Source: Amycolatopsis japonica
GTDB taxonomy: Bacteria > Actinomycetota > Actinomycetes > Mycobacteriales > Pseudonocardiaceae
Length of the DNA stretch: 64,000 nucleotides
Direction: 5' to 3'
Assembly: GCF_000732925.1 (NCBI RefSeq)
Contig: NZ_CP008953.1
Location: 2,604,001-2,668,000, forward strand
The notes beneath the pieces were generated by a model. That model was given only the letters and a program-made list of their open reading frames with translations, made no database searches and had not been told where the DNA came from. A program made the position numbers and the translations under genes. Positions 50,830 through 59,430 of this stretch are shown here, piece by piece (the stretch's first letter is position 1; the number at the start of each line of letters is the position of its first letter).

Positions 50830-53800
50830 TTGCTGAAGGTCGGCGGTGCGTTGGCGAGTCGAGCGGTGCGCGCATGGCTGTCGAGCCGGACTAACGAGGA
50901 TCGCCGGGAGATGGGCCTGGCAGAGCTCGTCGCGTATAGGTACCCCGTCCTACGGCACCAGCGGGAGTTCCGGCGGAAGATCGAGGAGATCGAAGAGCAG
51001 GTAGCCGATCGGCTGCAACCTCTGTGCGAGAACGAGTTCCCCGGTTTGCCGGAAAACGAGCGCGAGGCCGCGACCTTGGCGGTCGCCGACGCGCTCGAGC
51101 GAGCCGAACTGACCGACGCGATGATCTTCAGGGTGGATCTGAACCCGATCGGTCTGGCACGCGAGATCAGGGAGCACGCGCCACAGACGGTCCGGAACGG
51201 CGATCTGTCGGAGCCGGCGTCCAATCTCTTCGATCTGCTCCTCGACCAGGTCTGCTACTACCTGGCCCATCTGATCCGGGACCTGCCCGAGTTCGACGCG
51301 AGGGCATCCGTCGAGATGCTGTCCAGGCTGAGCGGTATCGCCGGCCAGCTCGGTGAGCTGCTCGAGCGGCTTCCGGTGACCGAACTGACCACGTCGAGCA
51401 GCGAAGACCAGGACGACGAGTTCCGGGACGGCTACTTCGAGCTGGTCAGTAATCTGTACGACCGGTTGGAAATCCTCGGTATCACGACGAACTACTACGA
51501 GCCGACCATGACCCTTACGGTCGCGTACCTCAGTCTCACGGCGTCCACGGCTTCCAAAAGTCACGAATTCAAGCAGGCGAAGGACAAGGCGGAAGCCCCG
51601 GTCGGACTCGGTACCGGAGAGCGGGAGCTGGACGTCGTCCGGGTGGCCGATGCCCTCGGTGGCAAACGCCTCGTGCTCCTGCAAGGGGACGCCGGTGCGG
51701 GGAAGAGCACGCTGCTGCAATGGATCGCCATCACGGCCGTGCGGCGCAGGTTCGTCGGCAGGCTCTCGGACTGGAACGGAAGGGTCCCCTTCCTGGTGCG
51801 GCTGCGCGACTTCTCCGAGAATCGCTTGCCGAACGGTGACGAGTTCCTCCTGCATGCCAACGCTCCGCAGTGGGGGCCCGTGCCGGAGGGCTGGGTCGAC
51901 AGGGTCGCTGCGAGCGGGCAGGCGCTGTTCCTGATCGACGGCGTCGATGAACTGCCGGAGCACGAACGAGCGAAGGTGCGGGAATGGTTACGCGGGCTTT
52001 GCGTGCGCTTCCCGGAATGCCTGATCGTCGTCACGTCACGGCCTTCGGAGCGAACCGAGCGATGGCTCGTGGCCGACAAGTTCCACCCGGTGACACTGGA
52101 GCCGATGAATCCGCAGGACGTCCGCATCTTCATTGAGCGCTGGCACAACGCTCTGCTGGATTCGACGGCTGGCCGGGACATCGCACTTCCGTGTCCGAGG
52201 GAAGATGTTCCGGTGCATCAGCGGAGTCTGTTGCTGCACCTGGATTCAAGGCCACATCTTCGCGCGTTGGCGCGCAACCCGCTTTTGTGCGCGATGATCT
52301 GCGCGCTGAATCTGGACCGCCGGGCCAATCTGCCACGCGATCGCATGACCCTCTATGAAGCTGCGCTCGACATGCTGCTCGAACGTCGTGACGCGGACAA
52401 GAAGGTGCGGGTCGACGGCGACACCCAGTTGAGCGCGGTCGAAAAGCGGGCCATGCTCAGAGCCCTGGCCTGGTGGCTCAACGAGAACGGCCGCGCGGAG
52501 ATGTCTCGCGAAGAGGCTATTCATCAGCTGAGGCTCAAGATCGGTACGATGCCCGGAGTCACCCAGGCCCCAGAAGAAGTACTTCGACATCTCCTCGAAC
52601 GCAGTGGCCTGATCCGGCAGCCGGTCATCGGCCGGATCGATTTCGTGCACCGGACCTTCCAGGAGTTCCTCGCGGCCAAGGAGGTCGTCGAACGGGACAG
52701 CATCGATCTACTGATCAACAACGCGAGTTCGGACCTGTGGCGTGAGACAGTGCTCATGGCCTGCTCCCACGCGACCGCCGTCCAGCGTGATCGGCTGCTC
52801 AACGGAATCGTCAACAGGGCCTACGACTTCTATCGTGAGGAGGACGGCCAGTCCAGGCACCGGCTCATGCTTCTCGCCGCGTCGTGCCTGGAAAGCGCCT
52901 TGGAACTGTCGGCCGAGACCATCGAACGAGTGGAGGCGTGCCTGCATGAGCTGTTGCCTCCGACGAGCTCGGACGAAGTGAGCGCGCTGGCCACCGTGGG
53001 AAGGCCGCTGTTTCGTGTCCTGCCCTCGGATCTCAGTGACCTGTCCGACGTGCAGGCGGTGTTCTTGGTGCGCACGGTCGCGCTTTCGAACGATATCGAC
53101 GTGCTGAGGGTGCTCGCCCAGTATGCGCGAGATCGGCGCTGGGAAGTCCAGGAGGAGATCGTCGCCTGCGCTCGCTACTTCGACCTCGGCGACTATTGTG
53201 ATCGCGTACTCAGGGATGCTCCGCTGTTCGACAACAGGATGGAGATCCGGAGCATGGACTGGGTCGGCCATCTCTACAAGCTGCGCAAGCTGGAAAGTGT
53301 CGAGATCAAGATCTACCCGGAGAAGGTCGATGATCTGCGCTCTTTTCGCCGGATCCGGGCGTTGCACGGGCTGCTGGCGCATGTCGTCGGCGCTTGCGAC
53401 GTCACACCGCTGTGGGAGCATCGGAACCACTTGCGCTACCTGAACCTCACTTGTGATCAGTCCTTTGTGGAGCTGGAGACTCTGTCCGATTTTCGCTCCC
53501 TGCGGGAACTGGCGTTGGCGCCGGCCTCGGGCCTGAGCGACTTGTCGTTTCTCGGCGTCGAGCTCAGTGGGTTGACCAGACTGGAACTTTCCGGCGTCGA
53601 GCGCACTGCCGACCTCTCGGCGATCGGAAGTCTTGTCGAACTGCGACGGCTCGGCCTCAAGAACTGCCGTGCGGACCTCGATCTCTCCAGGCTCGAGGAG
53701 CTGTCGAAGCTGGAGAGAATCGACCTGCGAGGTGCACCGCCGGAGTTGAATCTGGGGCCCCTCGCCGATCGGCGTCTCCGTGTCCTGCTGGATCGCGATC

Positions 53801-53856
53801 ATCAGTGCGCCGGGCTGGACTTGTTGGGTTCGCAAGTGGAGCTGCAGTTCTTCTAA
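50830..53856 (+). CDS. NACHT-LRR (bNACHT-type) STAND protein, candidate antiphage defence
   Basis: A protein of about 1008 residues. The helical N-terminal domain (1-250) resembles NACHT-associated NNH-type domains; the NACHT NTPase follows with Walker A LLQGDAGAGKSTLLQWIA (286-294 core) and Walker B ALFLIDGVDELP, then a winged-helix region. The C-terminal 150 residues are leucine-rich repeats (LRELALAPASGLSDLSFLGV, LTRLELSGVERTADLSAIGS). Bacterial NACHT proteins of this build provide phage resistance; here LRRs would sense the trigger. The start is uncertain: TTG 50830 is the first canonical codon, but an in-frame ATC at 50809 has the better-placed ribosome-binding site and gives the N-terminus (I/M)AGLEAALLK. 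It stands alone. Confidence 0.9.
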   Translation: MLKVGGALASRAVRAWLSSRTNEDRREMGLAELVAYRYPVLRHQREFRRKIEEIEEQVADRLQPLCENEFPGLPENEREAATLAVADALERAELTDAMIFRVDLNPIGLAREIREHAPQTVRNGDLSEPASNLFDLLLDQVCYYLAHLIRDLPEFDARASVEMLSRLSGIAGQLGELLERLPVTELTTSSSEDQDDEFRDGYFELVSNLYDRLEILGITTNYYEPTMTLTVAYLSLTASTASKSHEFKQAKDKAEAPVGLGTGERELDVVRVADALGGKRLVLLQGDAGAGKSTLLQWIAITAVRRRFVGRLSDWNGRVPFLVRLRDFSENRLPNGDEFLLHANAPQWGPVPEGWVDRVAASGQALFLIDGVDELPEHERAKVREWLRGLCVRFPECLIVVTSRPSERTERWLVADKFHPVTLEPMNPQDVRIFIERWHNALLDSTAGRDIALPCPREDVPVHQRSLLLHLDSRPHLRALARNPLLCAMICALNLDRRANLPRDRMTLYEAALDMLLERRDADKKVRVDGDTQLSAVEKRAMLRALAWWLNENGRAEMSREEAIHQLRLKIGTMPGVTQAPEEVLRHLLERSGLIRQPVIGRIDFVHRTFQEFLAAKEVVERDSIDLLINNASSDLWRETVLMACSHATAVQRDRLLNGIVNRAYDFYREEDGQSRHRLMLLAASCLESALELSAETIERVEACLHELLPPTSSDEVSALATVGRPLFRVLPSDLSDLSDVQAVFLVRTVALSNDIDVLRVLAQYARDRRWEVQEEIVACARYFDLGDYCDRVLRDAPLFDNRMEIRSMDWVGHLYKLRKLESVEIKIYPEKVDDLRSFRRIRALHGLLAHVVGACDVTPLWEHRNHLRYLNLTCDQSFVELETLSDFRSLRELALAPASGLSDLSFLGVELSGLTRLELSGVERTADLSAIGSLVELRRLGLKNCRADLDLSRLEELSKLERIDLRGAPPELNLGPLADRRLRVLLDRDHQCAGLDLLGSQVELQFF

Positions 53857-53912
53857 GCCGCCCTCCGCATCCAACGAGACGTCCCAGGGTGGAGGGCGAG
53901 TTTCCGGGTCCG

Positions 53913-53939
53913 CCTCACATTTCGCGCGGCCGCGTCGTC
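53913..53939 (+). promoter_or_regulatory. ECF41-type promoter of the carboxymuconolactone decarboxylase operon
   Basis: CCTCACA (53913-53919), 16 nt, CGTC (53936-53939), 38 nt before the start codon. Spacing and sequence agree with the ECF41 promoter type as I know it (TGTCACA-like -35, CGTC -10), and the identical CCTCACA-N16-CGTC lies before the sigma gene itself. The rest of the gap 53857-53977 holds only the ribosome-binding site AAGGAG. Confidence 0.85.
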
Positions 53940-53977
53940 GGTAGGGCAGAAACATCCACTACCGCAAGGAGAACACG

Positions 53978-54448
53978 ATGAACGCGCGGCTCGACTACTT
54001 CGCCAACCCGGTCGGCGGAAAGTTCATGAGGCCCCTGATCTCGGCAGGAAAGGGGCTGGCCGACTCGCCGCTGTCGCTCACGATCCAGGAGCTGGTCCGG
54101 ATGCGCGCGAGCCAGATCAACGGCTGCGCGGTGTGCCTGGACATCCACACCAAGGAAGCCGCCGCCGCGGGCGAAACGGACGTGCGGATCAACCTGGTCG
54201 CCGTCTGGCGTGAGGCGACGGTTTTCAGCGAGGCCGAACGTGCCGCGCTGGAGGTGACCGAGCAGGCCTGCCGCATGGCCGACGGCGGCGGGGTCACCGA
54301 TGAGGCGTGGGCGAACGCCGCCAAGCATTTCGACGAGGACCAGCTCGCCGCTCTGGTGGGAGTGATCTCGCTGATCAACGCCTTCAACCGGGTGAACGCC
54401 ATCGTCCAGAACCCCGGCGGCGACTACCGGGTGGGGCAGTTCGCATGA
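53978..54448 (+). CDS. Carboxymuconolactone decarboxylase/AhpD-family protein
   Basis: A 156-residue protein with the AhpD-like redox motif RMRASQINGCAVCLDIHTKE (CxxC followed by His) and the DEDQLAALVGVISLINAFNR helix. Such proteins act as alkylhydroperoxidases or decarboxylases. In ECF41 loci a carboxymuconolactone decarboxylase-type protein is a characteristic target of the sigma factor. It overlaps the ester-cyclase-like gene by 4 nt (ATGA). Confidence 0.92.
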   Translation: MNARLDYFANPVGGKFMRPLISAGKGLADSPLSLTIQELVRMRASQINGCAVCLDIHTKEAAAAGETDVRINLVAVWREATVFSEAERAALEVTEQACRMADGGGVTDEAWANAAKHFDEDQLAALVGVISLINAFNRVNAIVQNPGGDYRVGQFA

Positions 54449-54879
54449 CCATCACCGAGACGGCACGCAATCGGGCGGCGTTCAGCCGCTTCCACGAGGC
54501 GACCAACACCGGCGACTTCGCCGTCATCGAGAAGACGATCGACGAGGTCGTCGCGCCGGACGTGGTGTTCCACGCGCCGGTGCCGATGGAGACGACCGGA
54601 GCTCAGGCCCTGAAACAAGTGTGGACGGTGCTGCTTCGCGCCTTCCCGGACCTGCGGGTCAAGGCCGAGGACGTACTCGCCGACGGCGACAGGATCGTCT
54701 GCCGGAACACTGTCACCGGCACCCACCAAGGCGAGTACCGGGGACTGCCCGCCACCGGGAAGACCGTTTCCTACAACGAGATCTTCATCCTCCGCTTCGC
54801 CGGAGGGCGGGTCGCCGAGATCTGGGGTGTCGTGGACGTCCTTACCCAGCTACGGCAACTCGGCGCCCTCGCGGCGTAG
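54445..54879 (+). CDS. SnoaL-like ester cyclase
   Basis: A 144-residue NTF2-fold protein: FSRFHEATNTGDFAVIEKTI, DEVVAPDVVFHAP, RIVCRNTVTGTHQGEYRGLP and FAGGRVAEIWGVVDVLTQLR match the SnoaL polyketide cyclase/ester cyclase family. Its substrate is unknown. It is translationally coupled to the carboxymuconolactone decarboxylase gene and convergent with the sigma gene (3 nt between stops). Confidence 0.88.
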   Translation: MTITETARNRAAFSRFHEATNTGDFAVIEKTIDEVVAPDVVFHAPVPMETTGAQALKQVWTVLLRAFPDLRVKAEDVLADGDRIVCRNTVTGTHQGEYRGLPATGKTVSYNEIFILRFAGGRVAEIWGVVDVLTQLRQLGALAA

Positions 54880-54882
54880 CGG

Positions 54883-55794
54883 TCAGGCTCCGGACCAGGG
54901 CCGGAGCTTCTCCGGATTCCGCATCCCCCAGATGTGCTGGATGCGGTCCCCGGCGACGTGGAACGCGAAGACGGCGACGGTCTGTCCTGCCTGCTGGAGC
55001 ACGAGGCCGGGCAGGCCGTTGACGTCCCGCTCCACCAGATCGAGACCGGACGTCCACCGCGCCAACGTCATCAGATAGGAGGCGACCTCGTCGCTCCCTT
55101 CGAACGGATGCAGTGCCGCCCTGACGACCCCGCCGCCATCGCTGGCCGCCTTCACGTCGGGATCGAGGAGACCGATGAGCGCTTGGATGTCCTGCGCCTC
55201 CCAAGCCTTCTTGAATTCCCTGACGAGATCGGCCTGCCGGGCGACCGGGGTGGGCGCGACCTGCGTCGCGCGAATACGTCGTCGCGCGGAGGACGCCAGC
55301 TGGCGGCAGGCGGCCGGGCTGCGGCCGACGATCTCCGCGACTTCGGCGAAGGCGTAACGGAACACGTCGTGCAGGACGAACGCGACCCGCTCGGCCGGGG
55401 TCAGCGATTCGAGCACGACGAGGAACGCCATGTTGATCGACTCGTCGAGGGTGATCCGGTCGGCCGGGTCGACGGCGGGCGGCCGCCCGGTCGTCCACTC
55501 GACATGCCCCGGCAGCGGTTCGGGAAGCCACTCGCCGACATAGCGTTCCCTCCGCGCACGCGCCGACCCGAGGAGGTCCAGGCAGATCCGGCTGGCGACC
55601 GTCGTCAGCCAGGCTCCCGGGGACTCGATCGCTTCCCGCTGCGTGGGGGACAAGGCGTACCAACGGGTGTAGGTCTCCTGCACCACGTCCTCGGCCTCGG
55701 AAAGGGAGCCGATCAGGCGGTACGCGAGCCCGATCAGCTGGCGCCGCTCACTCACGATCGCCTTGAGTCCCGGATCGAGCGTCGGTTCGTTCAT
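54883..55794 (-). CDS. ECF41-family sigma factor with SnoaL-like C-terminal domain
   Basis: A 303-residue sigma factor. Region 2 is QLIGLAYRLIGSLSEAEDVV, with ICLDLLGSARARRERYVGEW and LPEP; region 4 is SLTPAERVAFVLHDVFRYAF, then AEVAEIVGRSPAACRQLASS. The C-terminal NTF2-like domain contains the ECF41 signature DGGG (SDGGGVVRAA), and NGLPGL. In ECF41 factors this domain replaces an anti-sigma factor and modulates activity. Its own promoter at 55834-55860 has the same CCTCACA-N16-CGTC as that of its neighbour, so it is autoregulated. Confidence 0.94.
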   Translation of the reverse strand: MNEPTLDPGLKAIVSERRQLIGLAYRLIGSLSEAEDVVQETYTRWYALSPTQREAIESPGAWLTTVASRICLDLLGSARARRERYVGEWLPEPLPGHVEWTTGRPPAVDPADRITLDESINMAFLVVLESLTPAERVAFVLHDVFRYAFAEVAEIVGRSPAACRQLASSARRRIRATQVAPTPVARQADLVREFKKAWEAQDIQALIGLLDPDVKAASDGGGVVRAALHPFEGSDEVASYLMTLARWTSGLDLVERDVNGLPGLVLQQAGQTVAVFAFHVAGDRIQHIWGMRNPEKLRPWSGA

Positions 55795-55833
55795 GGGTTT
55801 CGTCCCCCTGGTCGCGTGTGGTGTCCCGGGTAC

Positions 55834-55860
55834 GACGAGACACCGCCGCCGGATGTGAGG
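55834..55860 (-). promoter_or_regulatory. ECF41-type promoter of the sigma factor gene
   Basis: On the minus strand CCTCACA (55860-55854), 16 nt, CGTC (55837-55834), 39 nt before the ATG at 55794. It is identical in both boxes and spacing to the promoter at 53913-53939. Confidence 0.85.
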
Positions 55861-55876
55861 TCACTCCGGCGGCGGG

Positions 55877-56695
55877 CTAGGCCATCACCGCGCGGGGGAA
55901 GTCCTTGCGCTTGATCTTGGCCCGGCGGCCGTCGGGATGGTGGAACACGACGCCCTCGGCCACGTGCCCGGGCGAGAACCGGCTGTCCAGCGTGTCGAGG
56001 AAGTCCCGCAGTTCGTGGTAGCTGCGCGGTACTTCGGGCAACGCCGGTGCCTGGAGATCGAACGGGACGCATCGGTGCTCTTCCAGACCGAGGGGATTGC
56101 CCTGGATGCGAGGGCCGAGCGCCTCGCTCGGATGCTCCCCGTCCGGCCAGCCGGACACGTCGGTGTTCCCGGCCGCCGCGAGGATCCACTTGTCGTCGGC
56201 GGATTCGCTGTCGGTGTCCACGTACCAGCCGTCCACGATGCCCTGCTGCTTCTGCGCCTTGCTCGGGTTGCGGCGCCGCTCGACCCGGACCAGCTGTCCC
56301 GCGCGCACGGTCAGCCGGACGTTGGTGCCGTCGAGTTTCTCGGTTCCCACCCCGGCACCGTCGAATACCCAGGCGCACTCGGCGCGAGGCCGGTCGACGA
56401 CGTGGAAGCGCTCGTCGCGCTCGAAAAGCGTGGGGATCTTCTCCATGACTGTCTTGCCTTTCACGACGTGCCCGATGAGTTCCTCAGGAGTGATGGCGCC
56501 GGCGGTCAGCCCACCGGCGAGCGCCCGTATCAGCTCCGCCACGGAAACGTCGGCTTCGACGGCCACGTGCTTCAGCGCCTTCTTTTCTTCAGGGGAGATC
56601 CACGCGACCAGCCGTGACCACCCTTCAGGAGGCGTCCATCGGGCCAGTGCCGCCGGGTCTTTGCGCGGCCTGCCCCGTCCTCGTGCCTGCTCCAC
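55877..56695 (-). CDS. RNA ligase-family protein with N-terminal AT-hook/ribbon-helix-helix domain
   Basis: A 272-residue protein. Residues 1-12 contain an AT-hook-like GRGRPRK, and 33-63 a ribbon-helix-helix-like segment (SPEEKKALKHVAVEADVSVA, ELIRALAGGL). From residue 84 (MEKIPTLFERD) it looks like the DUF5565 RNA ligase group: motif I TEKLDGTNVRL with Lys120 as predicted nucleophile, EGVVFHHPDG (247-256) and motif V KIKRKDF (260-266). The ligase part would join or repair RNA through an adenylated Lys. GTG 56695 is preferred to TTG 56731 because the TTG is the -35 box of a promoter whose start point falls at the GTG. Confidence 0.82.
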   Translation of the reverse strand: MEQARGRGRPRKDPAALARWTPPEGWSRLVAWISPEEKKALKHVAVEADVSVAELIRALAGGLTAGAITPEELIGHVVKGKTVMEKIPTLFERDERFHVVDRPRAECAWVFDGAGVGTEKLDGTNVRLTVRAGQLVRVERRRNPSKAQKQQGIVDGWYVDTDSESADDKWILAAAGNTDVSGWPDGEHPSEALGPRIQGNPLGLEEHRCVPFDLQAPALPEVPRSYHELRDFLDTLDSRFSPGHVAEGVVFHHPDGRRAKIKRKDFPRAVMA

Positions 56696-56701
56696 GGCTG
56701 A

Positions 56702-56731
56702 ACCGTAGCCAGCCGTGGAGACTTGTGTCAA
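56702..56731 (-). promoter_or_regulatory. Promoter of the RNA ligase gene, probably leaderless
   Basis: On the minus strand TTGACA (56731-56726), 18 nt, TACGGT (56707-56702). A start point 7 nt downstream coincides with the GTG at 56695, which would give a leaderless mRNA, common in actinobacteria. The upstream side is AT-rich (TTATTTTCTGTTATGCC) relative to the surroundings. Confidence 0.65.
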
Positions 56732-56797
56732 TTGGCATAACAGAAAATAATCGCCAGGTGAGGGCCCGGTCCGGAGGGTCGACCAGCCCCGCCGGAG

Positions 56798-57523
56798 TCA
56801 GTGTGCCCCGGCTTCGCCGAGGATTCGGGCGACGGCCGTCTGGCCCTTGGTCCGGGCGTGAGCGAGAGGAGTGACGCCCTGCTTGTCGGCGAGGTTCACA
56901 TCGGCGCCCGCGGCGACGAGCGCCCGGACCACCTCCTGATGGCGCGGCCCGCCGTCGCCGAGGATCACCGCTTCCAGCAGCGCGGTCCAGCCGAGGTCGT
57001 TCACGTGGTCGACGTCGATTCCGCTGCCCGCCACCAGCCGCACGTACTCGGCGTGCCCGCGTTCGGAGGCGGGGATCAGCGAGACCCCGCCGTACCGGTT
57101 GGTGATGGTCAGATCCGGCTTGGCTCCGAGCAGCAGCTTCGCCATCGGGACGCTGCCGGTGACCCCGGTGACCAGCCAAGGTGTGTCGTGCCGCCCGTCG
57201 AGCGCGTTCGGGTCGGCGCCCGCCTTGACGAGGATTTCGGCGATCTCGAGCCGGTTCTCGGTGACGGCGACGAGCAACGGGGTCCGGCCGCGATCGTCAC
57301 GGATCTCCAGGTCGGCGCCGTCGTCGACGGCCTGCCGGACCCGGTTGGCGTCGGCTTCGAAGAGTTGGCTCACAGGGACTCCTTGACGGGGTGGCTGGGA
57401 CGACGCGGGTGGCGTGGTGGTGGTGCTCGGTGCCGCCGGGGGTGGCGCGCTCGGTGCCTGCGGGGAGCAGGCACCGAGCACGAGGGCGGCGAGCAGAGCC
57501 ACGATCGCCCGCTCACCGATCAT
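56798..57523 (-). CDS. Ankyrin-repeat lipoprotein
   Basis: A 241-residue protein with a lipoprotein signal (ERAIVALLAALVLGACSP), a Pro/Thr/Ser-rich linker (about 20-48) and at least four ankyrin repeats (RDDRGRTPLLVAVTENRLEI, AEILVKAGADPNALDGRHDT, VNDLGWTALLEAVILGDG and LVAAGADVNLADKQGVTPLA). It should be a surface-anchored protein-protein interaction module. Its ATG overlaps by one base the stop of the HbpS-like gene (TGATG), so they are co-transcribed; a role in the same haem/redox response is possible. Confidence 0.9.
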   Translation of the reverse strand: MIGERAIVALLAALVLGACSPQAPSAPPPAAPSTTTTPPASSQPPRQGVPVSQLFEADANRVRQAVDDGADLEIRDDRGRTPLLVAVTENRLEIAEILVKAGADPNALDGRHDTPWLVTGVTGSVPMAKLLLGAKPDLTITNRYGGVSLIPASERGHAEYVRLVAGSGIDVDHVNDLGWTALLEAVILGDGGPRHQEVVRALVAAGADVNLADKQGVTPLAHARTKGQTAVARILGEAGAH

Positions 57524-58074
57524 CAGCGAAGTTCCCCGATGGCGCGCAGGCCCGCCGCGGCGAACTTCTCGTCGAGGTCGCCGCTGGGCGCGCCGCCGAC
57601 ACCGATCCCGGCGATCGGGCCGCCGTTCGCGGCGACCGGCACACCGCCGCCGAGGAAGAGCGTGCCCGGGATGTCGCGGATGGTCGGACCGTCGCCCTGG
57701 GCGTTCTTGGCCAGCGCGGAGGTCGGCTGTCCGAAGGAGACCGCGGTGAAGGCCTTCCGCTTGGCGGACTCCTCCGTCTGCGGCCCGGCGCCATCGCCCT
57801 TGAGCAGGACGCGGACGTCGCCCGACCGGTCGATCACGGCGACGGTGACTCGCTGGCCCTCCTTCTCGGCGGCGTCGAGCGCGGCCTGCGCGGCGCGGGT
57901 GGCGGCGTCGACGCCGAGCACGCTGGTCTGCACCACGGCCTGCGCGGCGGCGGGCGGCTGCGGCTTGCGGTCCTGCTGTGCCTGCGCCGCGCCCACGCCG
58001 GTGGCCAGCGCGACGGTCGCGAGGCCGGCCGTCATGCCCAGGACGAGACGAGTGCGGGGGAGCTTGGCGTTCAT
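57523..58074 (-). CDS. Secreted haem-binding protein, GlcG/HbpS family
   Basis: A 183-residue protein with a signal peptide (RTRLVLGMTAGLATVALATG, cleavage near AQA-QQ) and a GlcG/HbpS domain: AAQAALDAAEKEGQRVTVAV, IDRSGDVRVLLKGDGAG, SAKRKAFTAVSFGQPTSALA and GTLFLGGGVPV. HbpS of Streptomyces is an extracellular haem-degrading sensor that interacts with the kinase SenS. Here it is divergent from a SenS-like kinase gene, the same arrangement. Confidence 0.9.
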   Translation of the reverse strand: MNAKLPRTRLVLGMTAGLATVALATGVGAAQAQQDRKPQPPAAAQAVVQTSVLGVDAATRAAQAALDAAEKEGQRVTVAVIDRSGDVRVLLKGDGAGPQTEESAKRKAFTAVSFGQPTSALAKNAQGDGPTIRDIPGTLFLGGGVPVAANGGPIAGIGVGGAPSGDLDEKFAAAGLRAIGELR

Positions 58075-58186
58075 CGGATTTCCTTTGCGGTGAGGGGGTG
58101 TTTCGTTCTCCCTCGACTTTCCCGCCTGGCGGGCCGGGGCGAATCGGGAGAGCGGATATCGATCGGACGCCGAGCGGTCGGTGCGG

Positions 58187-58208
58187 GCATCAACCGAACG
58201 ATTGATGC
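58187..58208. promoter_or_regulatory. Candidate operator between hbpS-like and senS-like genes
   Basis: A perfect dyad GCATCAA-N8-TTGATGC in the 186-nt divergent region 58075-58260, 53 nt before the kinase start. In Streptomyces SenR binds the hbpS-senS region; this is the only clear dyad I see here, so it is the best candidate site. Confidence 0.55.
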
Positions 58209-58260
58209 GGAGCACCCCGCCTTCCCACATACGATCATCGGCGAGGAAGGGAGGACCGGA

Positions 58261-59430
58261 ATGAAACCGCATCTGGGCGAGACCACAGGGCTGAACGCCG
58301 CGATGCACGCCGGGTTCTTCCTGCTGCTCGCAGCGTCCGTGGCACGGTTCGTCGCGGGGCACGGATTGAGCGGTGCCACCCCGCTGATCCTCGTGCTCAC
58401 CGGCGCGCTCGCGCTGGTCTACGTGGCGGGTGTGCTGAGCTGGGAGGCGCTCGACCGGTGGCGTCCGGTGTGGCTGACGGCGGTGATCGCGGTCTGGCTG
58501 GCACTGGTGGTGGCCGCGCCGAGTTTCGCCTGGTGCGCCGTGCCGTTGTTCTTCGTCTGCCTGCAGATGCTGCGCCCGCGGATGATGATCGCGGTGGTCG
58601 TGCTCCTGACCGTCGCGACCATCCTCGCCCAGCTGAGGATCGCGGACGGGTTCGATCCGAGCATCGTGCTCGCGCCCATCGCGGTCGCGCTGATGGCCAC
58701 GATGACGTTCCTGCAACTCGACCGGGACCGGCACGAACTGGGTCAGACCGTCGGGGAGCTCCTGCGCACCAGGATCGACCTCGCCGAGAGTCAGCGAGTG
58801 GCCGGGATGGTGGAGGAACGGGAGCGGCTGGCGCGAGAGATCCATGACGTCCTCGCGCAGGGGCTTTCGAGTCTGCGGATGCTCCTGCAGGCGGCGCAGC
58901 GGTCGTGGGACACGGACCCGGAACTGGCCAGAGCCCACGTGTCCCGCGCCGTCGACGCGGCGGGGGACAACCTCGACGAAGCCCGCCGGTTCGTCAAAGG
59001 TCTCGGGTCGCCGCGGCTGGAGAGCACCGGCCTCGGCGAGACCCTGAGCGCGCTCGCCGAGCAGGTCACGTTCGCCGCCACGCATCCGGTGCGCTTCGAG
59101 ACCAGTGGGGATCCGTATCCCCTGGAACCCGAGGTGGAGGCGTGTCTGCTCCGGGTCGCGCAGAGCGCGCTGGCGAACGTCAGCGAGCACGCCAGGGCGA
59201 CGAAGGCCGCCGTCACACTGACCTATCTGGCCGACAAGGTCGTCCTCGACATTCGAGACGACGGCGTCGGTTTCGCCCCGGCTTCGACCCGCGCGAGCGG
59301 CTTGCGGGGGAACGGGTTGCGGATGATCGGTGAGCGGGTCGCCGAACTCGGTGGTGAGATGGTCGTCGAGAGCGCGCCGGGAGAGGGCACCGCGCTCGCC
59401 GTCGCCGTGCCCACCAGGGAGGCTCGATGA
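58261..59430 (+). CDS. Sensor histidine kinase, SenS-like
   Basis: A 389-residue kinase with five to six N-terminal membrane segments (about 15-160), a HisKA_3 dimerisation helix with the phospho-accepting His in [20 protein letters not shown] and a HATPase_c domain ([20 protein letters not shown], then [20 protein letters not shown]). The ATG at 58261 has GGAAGGGAGG upstream. With the divergent HbpS-like gene it resembles the HbpS-SenS-SenR redox sensing system. It overlaps the regulator gene by 4 nt. Confidence 0.92.
   Translation: MKPHLGETTGLNAAMHAGFFLLLAASVARFVAGHGLSGATPLILVLTGALALVYVAGVLSWEALDRWRPVWLTAVIAVWLALVVAAPSFAWCAVPLFFVCLQMLRPRMMIAVVVLLTVATILAQLRIADGFDPSIVLAPIAVALMATMTFLQLDRDRHELGQTVGELLRTRIDLAESQRVAGMVEERERLAREIHDVLAQGLSSLRMLLQAAQRSWDTDPELARAHVSRAVDAAGDNLDEARRFVKGLGSPRLESTGLGETLSALAEQVTFAATHPVRFETSGDPYPLEPEVEACLLRVAQSALANVSEHARATKAAVTLTYLADKVVLDIRDDGVGFAPASTRASGLRGNGLRMIGERVAELGGEMVVESAPGEGTALAVAVPTREAR

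Noticed and set aside
56696..56731. TTG 56731 as start of the RNA ligase gene
   Set aside because: The TTG is the first half of a TTGACA -35 box with a matching -10, and the predicted start point is at GTG 56695, so this segment is promoter.
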